Origin: Pseudorhodoferax sp047601025
GTDB lineage: Bacteria; Pseudomonadota; Gammaproteobacteria; Burkholderiales; Burkholderiaceae_C
Length of the DNA: 64,000 bases
Direction of reading: 5' to 3'
NCBI RefSeq assembly: GCF_047601025.1
Contig: NZ_JASGJZ010000001.1
Coordinates: 682,001-746,000, forward strand
Position numbers and translations under genes: made by a program. The notes beneath the pieces were generated by a model. That model searched no databases. It was not told the origin of the DNA and saw only the letters and a list, made by a program, of their open reading frames with translations. Below are positions 8,326 through 15,763 of this stretch, in pieces. Every line of letters begins with the position of its first letter. The first letter of the stretch is position 1.

Positions 8326-9306
8326 ATGCACACCCGACGACAACTCTCCCTGCTGGCCTGCGCACTGGGCCTGCTGGCCGCCGCCGCACCGGCCGGCGCC
8401 CAGGGGCCGTACCCCGACCACCCGGTCAAGCTGATCGTGGCGCTGCCGGCCGGCGGCGGCGTGGACATGATCGCGCGCCTGGTCGGCCAGAAGCTGGCCG
8501 CCATCACCGGCCAGCCCTTCGTCGTGGACAACCGGGCCGGCGCCTCCGGCCGCATCGGCCTGCCGCTGGTGGCCAAGGCCGCGCCGGACGGCTACACACT
8601 GATGGCCTCGCCGGCCTCGTTCCTGACCACCAACAAGAGCATCTTCAAGGAACTGCCCTACGACCCGCAGGCCGACTTCGCGCCGATCACCAAGCTGGCC
8701 GACCAGGCCATCGTGCTGGTCGTCAAGGACAAGGAGAAATTCCCCAGCGCCGGCGCCGTGCTGGCCGCCGCCAGGGCCCGGCCGGAGGGCCTGACCTACG
8801 CCTCCTCCGGCGACGGCAGCCCGCAGCACCTGGCCGCGCTGATGTTCGAGACGCGCACGAAAGTGCGCATGACGCACATCCCCTACAAGGGCGGCGCGCT
8901 GGCCATCAACGACATGCTGGGCGGCAACGTGGACCTGCTGTTCGCGCCGCTGCCCGAGGCGCTGCCGCACATCAAGTCCGGCAAGCTGGCGGCGCTGGCG
9001 CTGATGAGCGGGAAGCGCTCGGCGCTGATCGCCGACGTGCCCACGATGCGCGAGGCCGGCATCGACAACATGGTGTTCCAGACCTGGATCGGCCTGCTGG
9101 CGCCTGGGCGCACGCCGCGGCCCGTCATCGACCAGCTCAACCGCCAGGTGCACGCCATCCTGCAGGGCGCGGACGTGCGGAGCCAGCTGCACGAGGCCGG
9201 CATGGACGTGGCGCCGACCACGCCCGAGCAGTTCGGCCAGACCATCGCGCAGGAGATCGCGCTGCACGCCGAACTGGTCAAGGCCGCGGGACTGGTGCCC
9301 CAATGA
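8326..9306 (+). CDS. Bug-family (TctC-type) periplasmic solute receptor
   Basis: 326 residues with a cleavable signal peptide (about 1-27, ending APAGAQG) and the Bug/TctC fold. Hallmarks are YPDHPVKLIVALPAGGGVDMIARL at the start of the mature protein (residues 28-52), the VVDNRAGASGRIG loop near 68, and the second lobe MTHIPYKGGALAINDMLGG near 180. TctAB membrane subunits are absent here, as for most of the expanded Bug receptors in Burkholderiales. It lies 21 bases after uraD, so a urate-pathway or carboxylate ligand is possible but unproven. Confidence 0.9.
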   Translation: MHTRRQLSLLACALGLLAAAAPAGAQGPYPDHPVKLIVALPAGGGVDMIARLVGQKLAAITGQPFVVDNRAGASGRIGLPLVAKAAPDGYTLMASPASFLTTNKSIFKELPYDPQADFAPITKLADQAIVLVVKDKEKFPSAGAVLAAARARPEGLTYASSGDGSPQHLAALMFETRTKVRMTHIPYKGGALAINDMLGGNVDLLFAPLPEALPHIKSGKLAALALMSGKRSALIADVPTMREAGIDNMVFQTWIGLLAPGRTPRPVIDQLNRQVHAILQGADVRSQLHEAGMDVAPTTPEQFGQTIAQEIALHAELVKAAGLVPQ

Positions 9307-10346
9307 GCGGCGCCGTGCAGCACCGCCAGCCGGCGCCCGGCGCGCGGCGCCGCCTGCTGCTGGGCGCCGGCGCGCTGGCCGCCCCGTGGCTGGCCGGCTG
9401 CGCCGGCGGCACGCGCGCCGCGCCGCCGGCGCGCGTGGCGGCCCTGTTCGCCGGCAACGTGCGGGACGGCGGTTTCATGGAGGCCGGCCGCCTGGGCCTG
9501 GAGCGCGCGGCCGCGGAACTGGGCGTGCAGACGCGCTACCTCGACGCGGTGCCGCCGGTGAAAGCCGAGCTGGCCCGGGCGCTGGAGACGCTGGCGCAGG
9601 CCCAGCCGGACCTGGTGATCGCGCACGGCGGGCAGAACAACGAAGCCTGCGCCGAGGTCGCCGCGCGCCATCCGCGGCTGCGCTTCGCCGTCACCCAGGG
9701 CGCGGTGCGCGGCGCCAACCTGGCCAGCTACGACGTGCTGCAGGAGGAATCGGCCTACCTGGCCGGCGTGCTGGCCGCCAGCATCAGCCGCACGCGCGTG
9801 GTCGGCCACATGTCGGGCATCCGCGTCGCCCCCGGCCTCAAGGGCCGCGCTGCCTACGCCGCCGGCGTGCGCGACACCGACCCCGGCGTGCGGCTGCTGA
9901 CCAACTTCTCCGGCAACCAGGACGACGAGGCGCTGTCGCGCCGCGTGGCGCTGGCGCAGTTCGACGCCGGTGCCGACGTCGTGTTCACCATGCTCAACGC
10001 CGGCCGCGGCGGCGTGACCGAGGCCTGCCGGCTGCGCGGGCGGCGGCAGATCGGCAACGTGGTCGACTGGACCGCGCGCGACCCGGCGGTGTTCGCCGGC
10101 TCGGCCATGGCCGACGTCGGCTCGGGCCTGTTCGACGCGGTGCGCGACCTGCTGGCGGGCCGCTTTCCCGCCGGCGAGATCCGCACGCTGGGCCTGGCCC
10201 AGGGCGGCGCCGTGCGCCTGGCCATGGCGCCGGACGTGCCCGCCGCCGCGCGCGCCCGCGTGGAGCAGGCCGCCGCGGCCATCGTCGCGGGCCGGCTGCA
10301 CGTGCCGACCACCTACGCCGGGCCGGAGTTCGCCACGCCGGCCTGA
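9303..10346 (+). CDS. BMP/PnrA-like basic membrane lipoprotein, ABC-type receptor
   Basis: 347-residue periplasmic binding protein of the BMP (Med/PnrA) family that usually feeds nucleoside ABC importers. The N-terminus has RRRLLLGAGALAAPWLAGC, a twin-arginine-like start plus lipobox LAGC with Cys at about 35, implying a membrane-anchored lipoprotein. The mature part shows VAALFAGNVRDGGFMEAG, DLVIAHGGQNNEAC, and EESAYLAGVLAA, the BMP core. The start overlaps the Bug receptor stop (ATGA). No ABC ATPase or permease accompanies it. Its tail overlaps the convergent LysR gene by 34 bases. A purine or nucleoside ligand fits uraD. Confidence 0.82.
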   Translation: MSGAVQHRQPAPGARRRLLLGAGALAAPWLAGCAGGTRAAPPARVAALFAGNVRDGGFMEAGRLGLERAAAELGVQTRYLDAVPPVKAELARALETLAQAQPDLVIAHGGQNNEACAEVAARHPRLRFAVTQGAVRGANLASYDVLQEESAYLAGVLAASISRTRVVGHMSGIRVAPGLKGRAAYAAGVRDTDPGVRLLTNFSGNQDDEALSRRVALAQFDAGADVVFTMLNAGRGGVTEACRLRGRRQIGNVVDWTARDPAVFAGSAMADVGSGLFDAVRDLLAGRFPAGEIRTLGLAQGGAVRLAMAPDVPAAARARVEQAAAAIVAGRLHVPTTYAGPEFATPA

Positions 10347-11284
10347 ACGGCGCCGCTGCGCCACGCCGGCAGCACCTGCGGCGCGACGGGCGCCACGCTG
10401 AGCACCTGCGCCAGGCAGGCGCGCAGCCAGGCGTGCGCCGGGTCGGCCGCATGGCGCCGGTGCCAGCGCATGCACACCGGCTGCGGCGCCAGCGCCAGCG
10501 GGACCTCGAACGGCTGCAGGCCCAGGGGCTGCGCCATGCCGCGCACCATGCGTTCGTTGACGCAGGCCACCAGGTCCGACTGCGCGGCCGCCAGCAGCGC
10601 CGCGTAGGCGTTGGGCACGGCCAGCTCCACCGTGCGCTGCAGCCCGCGCTCGGCGAGCGCCAGGCCCACCGCCGAGCGCTCGCCCGGCCGCAGCAGCACG
10701 TCCACGTGCCGCGCCGCCGCCCAGCGCCGCAGCGTCAGCCGCCCGGCCAGCAACGGATGGCCGCTGCGCGCGGCGCCCAGCAGCGACTGCTGCGACAGCA
10801 CCTGCGCCTCGGTCTCGCCGTCGGCCGCCAGGCCGGTGCCGACGTCCACGTCGATGCGCGCCTCGCGCAGCGCGGCGGCGTCGTGGTAGGTCGCCGGCAG
10901 CAGCTGCAGCCGCGCCCGCGGCATGCGCGCCTGCAGCGCGCGCAGCAGCGCGCTGGCGAACACCACGGCGTAGCCGTCGGGCGCGCGCAGCACGAAGCAG
11001 CGCTCGCGCGTATGCCACTGCTGCGCGTCGGCGCCGGCGCGCAGAGCCCGGGCCTCCTCCAGCAGGCGGCGCACCGGCTCGGCCAGCGCCCGCGCGCGGG
11101 CCGTGGGCACCATGGCGCGGCCGGCCCGCACCAGGATCGGATCGCCGAACACCTCGCGGATGCGGGCCAGCGCATGGCTCATGGCCGGCGTGCTCAGGTG
11201 CACGCGCTCGGCGGCGGCCGTCACGCTGCCGGTGGCCAGCAGCGCGTCCAGCGCGGCCAGCAGGTTCAGGTCGTAGTCTTTCAT
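10313..11284 (-). CDS. LysR-family transcriptional regulator
   Basis: 323 residues. The HTH is at 4-63 (LNLLAALDALLATGSVTAAAERVHLSTPAMSHALARIREVFGDPI in pieces), with the LVRAGRAMVPT wing and a NodD/PcpR-like effector domain. The ATG at 11284 is chosen because MKDYDLNLL is the usual N-terminus. It is divergent from an MFS exporter (11375) over 90 bases rich in inverted repeats (11288-11330), so it probably controls that transporter. The gene's 3' end overlaps the convergent BMP gene by 34 bases. Confidence 0.86.
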   Translation of the reverse strand: MKDYDLNLLAALDALLATGSVTAAAERVHLSTPAMSHALARIREVFGDPILVRAGRAMVPTARARALAEPVRRLLEEARALRAGADAQQWHTRERCFVLRAPDGYAVVFASALLRALQARMPRARLQLLPATYHDAAALREARIDVDVGTGLAADGETEAQVLSQQSLLGAARSGHPLLAGRLTLRRWAAARHVDVLLRPGERSAVGLALAERGLQRTVELAVPNAYAALLAAAQSDLVACVNERMVRGMAQPLGLQPFEVPLALAPQPVCMRWHRRHAADPAHAWLRACLAQVLSVAPVAPQVLPAWRSGAVQAGVANSGPA

Positions 11285-11287
11285 GTG

Positions 11288-11330
11288 GTGCAATCCTGCG
11301 TTCCAGCGATTGCACTGTACAGAACGCAGG
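11288..11330. promoter_or_regulatory. Nested inverted repeats in LysR/MFS intergenic region (probable operator)
   Basis: Four arms interleave. GTGCAAT (11288-11294) pairs with ATTGCAC (11309-11315), and CCTGCGTTC (11295-11303) pairs with GAACGCAGG (11322-11330). A CTGTACAG palindrome sits at 11315-11322. The block begins four bases upstream of the LysR ATG and lies 45 bases before the MFS start, where a LysR autoregulator/activator site is expected. Confidence 0.55.
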
Positions 11331-11374
11331 GCGGGCCGCAGACTCGCCCGCTTTCCCCCTTGCGCCACCCGCCC

Positions 11375-12817
11375 ATGCCTCATCCCTCGCCCCGCCCCGC
11401 GTTCGCCATGCTGATGCTGCTGCTGGTCCTCGCCGCGCTGGACCAGACCATCCTCTCGACCGCCGCGCCGATCATGGCGCGCGAGCTGCCGGGCCACTGG
11501 CCGATCGCCTGGGTCTTCTCGGCCTACCTGCTGGCGGCCACCGTCGTCATCACGCTCTACGGCCGGCTGGCCGACGTGCACGGGCGCAAGCCCATGCTGC
11601 TGCTGGCCACGGGCCTGTTCGCGCTCGGCTCGCTGGCCTGCGGCGCCAGCACCGACCTGCGCCAGATCGTGCTGGGGCGCGCGCTGCAGGGCGCGGGCGG
11701 CGGCGGGCTGATGACGCTGAGCATGCTGGCCGTGCGGGACCTGTACCAGCCCGCGCTGCAGGGCGCGCGCAAGGCGCAGCTGGGCGCGGCCTACGGCCTG
11801 GCCACGATGTTCGGCCCGCTGGCCGGCGGCTGGCTGGTGCAGGGGCTGTCCTGGCACTGGGCGTTCTGGATCAACGTGCCGCTGGCCGCCCTGGCCTGGG
11901 CCGTGCTCGCGCGCACGCTGCCGGCCGCGCCGGATGCGGCGCCGGCGGACGAACGCGCCATCGACTACCCGGGCGCGGCCCTGCTGGCGCTGGCGCTGTC
12001 CGCCCTGCTGCTGGCCACCCAGCATGCCCGCCTGGGCCTGCCGGCCTGGCTCCCGGCCGGCCTGCTGGTCGTGCTGGGGCTGAAGCTGGCGCTGGGCTTC
12101 CTGTGGCGGCAGCGGCGCGCGCGCCAGCCGCTGCTGCCGCTGTCGCTGTTCGCGCGGCCGGCCTACGCGGCGGCCAGCGCGATCGCGCTGGCCTGCGGCA
12201 TGGCGCTGTACGCCGCCGTGGCCTTCGTGCCGCAGTACCTGCAGGCCGGCCTGCACCTGACGCCGAGCCAGTCGGCCTGGCACCTGGCGCCGCTGATGGC
12301 CGGACTCACGGCGGCGGCCATCGCCTGCGGGCGGCTGCTGCGCGCGCAGTGGCCGGTGGGCCGGCTCGCGCAGCTGGCCGGCGCGGCCATGCTGCTGTCC
12401 TTCGGCCTGCTGACCGCGGCCGTGCACTGGTGGCCGCAGGCGCCGCTGGCGCTGTCGGCCGCGCTGGCGCCGTTGGGCGTGGGGCTGGGGCTGGCCTTCC
12501 CGGTCGTGACCGTGGTGTCGCAGCGCACCGCGCCGCCCCGGCACCTGGGCGTGGCGACGGCGGTACCGGTGATGCTGCGCAGCCTGGGCGGCGCCTTCGG
12601 CGTGGCGCTGCTGGCGATGCTGCTGGCCGGCGACATCGCCGCGCAGCTGCAGGCCCAGCCGCGGCCCGCGCCGGGCCTGGCAGCCGGCGCCGAGGCCTGG
12701 CGCGCCGCGTTCGCGCACGGCCTGCAGCAGGTGTTCTGCGGCGGCATGGCGGCCGCGCTGCTGGCCATCGGCGCCAGCCGGTGGCTGCCGGCACGCCGGC
12801 CGGCCACGGCCCCATGA
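11375..12817 (+). CDS. MFS transporter, DHA2 (EmrB-like) multidrug family
   Basis: 480-residue inner-membrane exporter. Helix 1 has LDQTILSTAAPIMAREL, a DHA2 signature. YGRLADVHGRKPML is the loop 2-3 motif A, and GRALQGAGGGGLMTLS is the helix 4 motif. The full sequence supports 14 hydrophobic segments. The ATG at 11375 is chosen because the hydrophobic helix 1 starts directly after it; the long upstream open frame is shadow. It is divergently paired with the LysR gene. Drug, dye or aromatic-acid efflux is typical of the family; the substrate is unknown. Confidence 0.85.
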   Translation: MPHPSPRPAFAMLMLLLVLAALDQTILSTAAPIMARELPGHWPIAWVFSAYLLAATVVITLYGRLADVHGRKPMLLLATGLFALGSLACGASTDLRQIVLGRALQGAGGGGLMTLSMLAVRDLYQPALQGARKAQLGAAYGLATMFGPLAGGWLVQGLSWHWAFWINVPLAALAWAVLARTLPAAPDAAPADERAIDYPGAALLALALSALLLATQHARLGLPAWLPAGLLVVLGLKLALGFLWRQRRARQPLLPLSLFARPAYAAASAIALACGMALYAAVAFVPQYLQAGLHLTPSQSAWHLAPLMAGLTAAAIACGRLLRAQWPVGRLAQLAGAAMLLSFGLLTAAVHWWPQAPLALSAALAPLGVGLGLAFPVVTVVSQRTAPPRHLGVATAVPVMLRSLGGAFGVALLAMLLAGDIAAQLQAQPRPAPGLAAGAEAWRAAFAHGLQQVFCGGMAAALLAIGASRWLPARRPATAP

Positions 12818-12821
12818 CCGC

Positions 12822-12869
12822 TCCCGCGCGGGCTACCGGTCCCGCGCGGGCCATTGGTCCCGCGCGGGC
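12822..12869. repeat. Three tandem 18-bp repeats with a palindromic core
   Basis: TCCCGCGCGGGC occurs at 12822, 12840 and 12858, exactly 18 bases apart, each with core palindrome CCCGCGCGGG and a variable 6-base spacer. They fill the space between the convergent stops of the MFS gene (12817) and the galactonate dehydratase (12901). Each unit can form a GC hairpin on either strand. Confidence 0.8.
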
Positions 12870-12900
12870 TGCGGGCCCGGCGCGCCGTCAACCCGGGGCG

Positions 12901-14049
12901 TCACCATTCCGCCACGCTGCCGTCCGCGTGCCGCCACTGCGGGTTGTGCCAGTCCGGCGGGTGGCGGCTGGCGTGCAGCACGCGCTCCTCGTCGATCTCC
13001 ACGCCCAGGCCGGGCCTGTCCCAGGCGGCGATGTGGCCGTCCCGGATCGCGAAGTCCTGCTTGTTGACCACGTAGTCCAGCAGCTCGGCGCCCTGGTTGT
13101 AGTGGATGCCCATGCTCTGCTCCTGCAGCACGGCGTTCCAGGCCACGAAGTCGATCTGCAGGCAGGCCGCCAGCGCGATCGGCCCGAGCGGGCAGTGCGG
13201 CGCCAGCGCCACGTCGTGCGCCTCGGCCATCGCGGCGATGCGGTGGCATTCGGTGATGCCGCCGGCGTGCGACAGGTCCGGCTGCAGGATGGCGATGCCG
13301 CCGCGCTGCAGCACCTGCTTGAACTCGAAGCGCGAGTACATGCGCTCGCCGGCCGCCAGCGGGATGGCCGTGGCCGCGGCCAGCGCCGGGTAGTGCTCGG
13401 CCTGCTCGGGCAGCACCGGCTCCTCGACGAACAGCGGGCGCAGCGGCGCCAGCGCCTGCAGCAGCGGGCGCGCCATCGGCAGCGCCACGCGGCCGTGGAA
13501 ATCCAGGCCGAAGTCCACGTCCGTGCCGAAGGCGTCGCGCACCTGCGCCGGCACGGCGACGGCGCGGTCGATCGCGCGCACCGAATCGAGCATGCGCAGC
13601 GCCTCGCAGCCGTTGAGCTTGAAGGTGTCGAAGCCGCCCTCGCGCAGCCGGTGGATCTGCTCCACCACCTGGGCTGGCCGGTCGCCGCCGACCCAGCTGT
13701 AGACCTTGATGCGGTCGCGCACGCGCCCGCCCAGCAGTTGGTGCACCGGCGCGCCCAGCGACTTGCCGAGGATGTCCCACAGCGCCTGGTCGATGCCGGC
13801 GATCGCGCTCATCAGCACCGGTCCGCCGCGGTAGAAGTGCGTGCGCAGCATGGCCTGCCAGTGGTCGTTGATGCGGCGCGGGTCCTGCCCGACCAGGGTG
13901 GCGCAGAGCTCGTGCACCGCCGTCTCCACGGTGCGCGCGCGGCCCTCGACCACCGGCTCGCCCCAGCCGGCGATGCCTTCGTCGGTCTCGATCTTCAGGA
14001 ACAGCCAGCGCGGCGCGACGTGGTAGGTGTGGAAGGCGCGGATCTTCAT
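12901..14049 (-). CDS. dgoD: D-galactonate dehydratase (enolase superfamily)
   Basis: Dehydrates D-galactonate to 2-keto-3-deoxygalactonate. The 382 residues equal the length of E. coli DgoD. The MR-subgroup acid residues fall at the same positions: Asp183 with His185 (GLDFHGR), Glu209 (FVEEP) and Glu235 (LAAGER), plus the histidine in the APHCPLGP segment. The C-terminus DWHNPQW-HADGSVAEW is typical. It is the second gene after the FadR-type regulator (ATGA overlap) and is transcribed away from the idonate/TRAP genes. No KDGal kinase or aldolase lies next to it, so downstream steps must be elsewhere. Confidence 0.93.
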   Translation of the reverse strand: MKIRAFHTYHVAPRWLFLKIETDEGIAGWGEPVVEGRARTVETAVHELCATLVGQDPRRINDHWQAMLRTHFYRGGPVLMSAIAGIDQALWDILGKSLGAPVHQLLGGRVRDRIKVYSWVGGDRPAQVVEQIHRLREGGFDTFKLNGCEALRMLDSVRAIDRAVAVPAQVRDAFGTDVDFGLDFHGRVALPMARPLLQALAPLRPLFVEEPVLPEQAEHYPALAAATAIPLAAGERMYSRFEFKQVLQRGGIAILQPDLSHAGGITECHRIAAMAEAHDVALAPHCPLGPIALAACLQIDFVAWNAVLQEQSMGIHYNQGAELLDYVVNKQDFAIRDGHIAAWDRPGLGVEIDEERVLHASRHPPDWHNPQWRHADGSVAEW

Positions 14050-14852
14050 GGCGCCACCTTCGCCAGCCTGGGCGCCGGCCGGCGGTGCACCGTCGCGCCG
14101 CGCACGGCCATCGGCACGCGGGCGCCGGCCGCCCGCCGCTCGGCCAGCTGCTCGCGCAGGTCTTCCTCGGCGCTGGTGACCAGCACCACGGTGGCGGCCT
14201 GCGCGCCGGCAGGATCGCCGCGCTCGATCGCGGCGCACACTGCCTCGTGCAGCGGCAGCGACAGCGCCGGCCCGCCGGGCTTCTTCACGACGATCGCGAA
14301 GCTGGCCTCCAGCATCGCCGCCATGGCCTCCTGCATCTGGCGCAGGTACTGGTTGCCGCAGGCGGCCAGGATGGCGGTGTGGAAGGCCAGGTCGGCCTCC
14401 ACGTAGTCGCCCTTGCCGGCCACGGCGCGCGCCATGGCCATGTAGGCCGCGCGCAACGCACGCCGCTCGGCCGGGCTGGCGCGCCCGGCCGCCAGGCCGG
14501 CCGCGGCCGGCTCGACGATGCGGCGCAACTCCATCAGGTCGCGCGCCATGCTGGTGTCGAAGTCGGCCGAGGCCGCGCGCCAGGCGATCACGGCCGGATC
14601 GAACAGGTTCCAGTGCACCGTGTCGCGCACCAGCGTGCCGACGCGGCGGCTGACCTCCAGCATGCCCTTGGCCATCAGCGACTTGATGGCCTCGCGAATC
14701 ACGATGCGCGAGAAGCCGAAGCGCTCGCCCAGTTCGGGCTCGGACGGCAGCAGCGCGCCCGGCGGGTACCGGCCGGCGCAGATGTCGCGGCCGAGTTGGT
14801 CGACGACCTGCTCGTGGAAGGTGGTGGCGCGGGTGGGCGTTGGCTTGCTCAT
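14046..14852 (-). CDS. GntR/FadR-family regulator of the sugar-acid locus
   Basis: 268 residues from the ATG at 14852, which gives the N-terminus MSKPTPTRATTFHEQVVDQL; an upstream in-frame ATG at 14942 would add 30 unlikely residues. The GntR winged helix has PPGALLPSEPELGERFGFSRIVIREAIKSL in its middle, then GTLVRD. The C-terminal FCD all-helical domain has the metal-binding acid/His positions (DLAFHTAI near 158, LHEAV near 207). It is related to DgoR-type repressors. It heads the dgoD unit and faces the nine-gene operon, so one repressor probably controls both. Its stop overlaps the dgoD start. Confidence 0.88.
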   Translation of the reverse strand: MSKPTPTRATTFHEQVVDQLGRDICAGRYPPGALLPSEPELGERFGFSRIVIREAIKSLMAKGMLEVSRRVGTLVRDTVHWNLFDPAVIAWRAASADFDTSMARDLMELRRIVEPAAAGLAAGRASPAERRALRAAYMAMARAVAGKGDYVEADLAFHTAILAACGNQYLRQMQEAMAAMLEASFAIVVKKPGGPALSLPLHEAVCAAIERGDPAGAQAATVVLVTSAEEDLREQLAERRAAGARVPMAVRGATVHRRPAPRLAKVAP

Positions 14853-14870
14853 GGATGACACCAGCATGGC

Positions 14871-14882
14871 ACGTATGACGTA
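14871..14882. promoter_or_regulatory. Putative FadR-type operator, copy 1
   Basis: GTATGACGTAC at 14873-14883 (GTA-N5-TAC inverted repeat) lies about 20 bases upstream of the regulator start. The same GTATGACGT core recurs on the opposite strand at 14950-14958. FadR-type proteins bind short GT-N-AC dyads of this form. Assignment is by position and repetition only. Confidence 0.45.
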
Positions 14883-14948
14883 CCACGGACCGGCCGATCC
14901 TGCGCCAGAAATGCCTGAAACCGGTTTCGGGTTTTCACGCATTCGGCA

Positions 14949-14959
14949 AACGTCATACC
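14949..14959. promoter_or_regulatory. Putative FadR-type operator, copy 2
   Basis: AACGTCATACC is the reverse complement of the GTATGACGT core seen at 14873. It lies 20 bases upstream of the first gene of the TRAP/idonate operon, so a single regulator could occlude both divergent promoters. Confidence 0.45.
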
Positions 14960-14978
14960 TCCTCTACATTCCGCGGCC

Positions 14979-15761
14979 ATGAACCAGACCGCTCCCCGCA
15001 GCCCCTTCGACCTGTCCGGCCGCACGGCCCTGATCACCGGCTCCACGCGCGGCATCGGCTTCGCGCTGGCGCAGGGCCTGGGCCGCGCCGGCGCCCACAT
15101 CGTCGTCAACGGCCGCCAGCAGGCCGCCGTCGACGAAGCCGTCGCGCGCCTCGCGGCCGAAGGCATCGGCGCCAGCGGCGCGGTGTTCGACGTGGCCCAG
15201 GAAGCCTCCGTGGCGGCCGGCTTCGCCGCGCTGGACGCCGCCGGCCGCGAGATCGACATTCTCATCAACAACGCCGGCATCCAGCACCGCAAGCCGATGC
15301 TGGAGCTGGAACTGGCCGACTGGCAGCGCGTGCTGGACACCAACCTCACGGCCGCCTTCCTGGTCGGGCGCGAGGCCGCGCGCCGCATGGTCGCGCGCGG
15401 GCGCGGCGGCAAGATCATCAACATCGGCTCGCTGACCAGCCAGGCCGCACGCGCCACGGTGGCGCCTTACACGGTGGCCAAGGGCGGCATCAAGATGCTG
15501 TCGCGCGCGATGGCGGCCGAATGGGCCGACAAGGGCATCCAGGCCAACAGCATCGGCCCCGGCTACATCCTGACCGACATGAACCAGGCGCTGGTGGACA
15601 ACCCCGAGTTCGACGCCTGGGTCAAGGCCAGCAACCCGACGCGGCGCTGGGGCAAGCCGGAGGAACTGGCCGGCACGGCCGTCTACCTCGCCTCCTCCGC
15701 CTCGGACTACGTCAACGGCCAGATCATCTACGTCGACGGCGGCTGGCTCTCCGTGCTCTGA
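14979..15761 (+). CDS. SDR-family oxidoreductase, gluconate 5-dehydrogenase-like
   Basis: 260-residue classical short-chain dehydrogenase. The cofactor loop is ITGSTRGIGFALAQGL (about 18-33), with NNAGIQHRKPM near 98, the catalytic Ser in NIGSLTSQ near 150, Tyr164 and Lys168 in YTVAKGG, and NSIGPGYILTDM near 190. The N-terminal FDLSGRTALITGSTRGIG and the IQHRKP segment are typical of gluconate 5-dehydrogenase (IdnO), which reduces 5-ketogluconate to D-gluconate. L-idonate 5-dehydrogenase, its usual partner, is the eighth gene of this same-strand run. First gene of the operon. Confidence 0.85.
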   Translation: MNQTAPRSPFDLSGRTALITGSTRGIGFALAQGLGRAGAHIVVNGRQQAAVDEAVARLAAEGIGASGAVFDVAQEASVAAGFAALDAAGREIDILINNAGIQHRKPMLELELADWQRVLDTNLTAAFLVGREAARRMVARGRGGKIINIGSLTSQAARATVAPYTVAKGGIKMLSRAMAAEWADKGIQANSIGPGYILTDMNQALVDNPEFDAWVKASNPTRRWGKPEELAGTAVYLASSASDYVNGQIIYVDGGWLSVL

Positions 15762-15763
15762 CC

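Noticed and set aside
7743..10346. Long plus-strand frame leading into the BMP lipoprotein
   Set aside because: Residues before 9303 are low-complexity shadow of uraD and the Bug receptor. The ATG at 9303 with ATGA overlap and signal sequence is the true start.
12103..14406. 767-codon frame across the MFS end, dgoD and the regulator
   Set aside because: It runs antisense to dgoD and has no family match. Its PAR-repeat segment merely translates the 18-bp palindromes.
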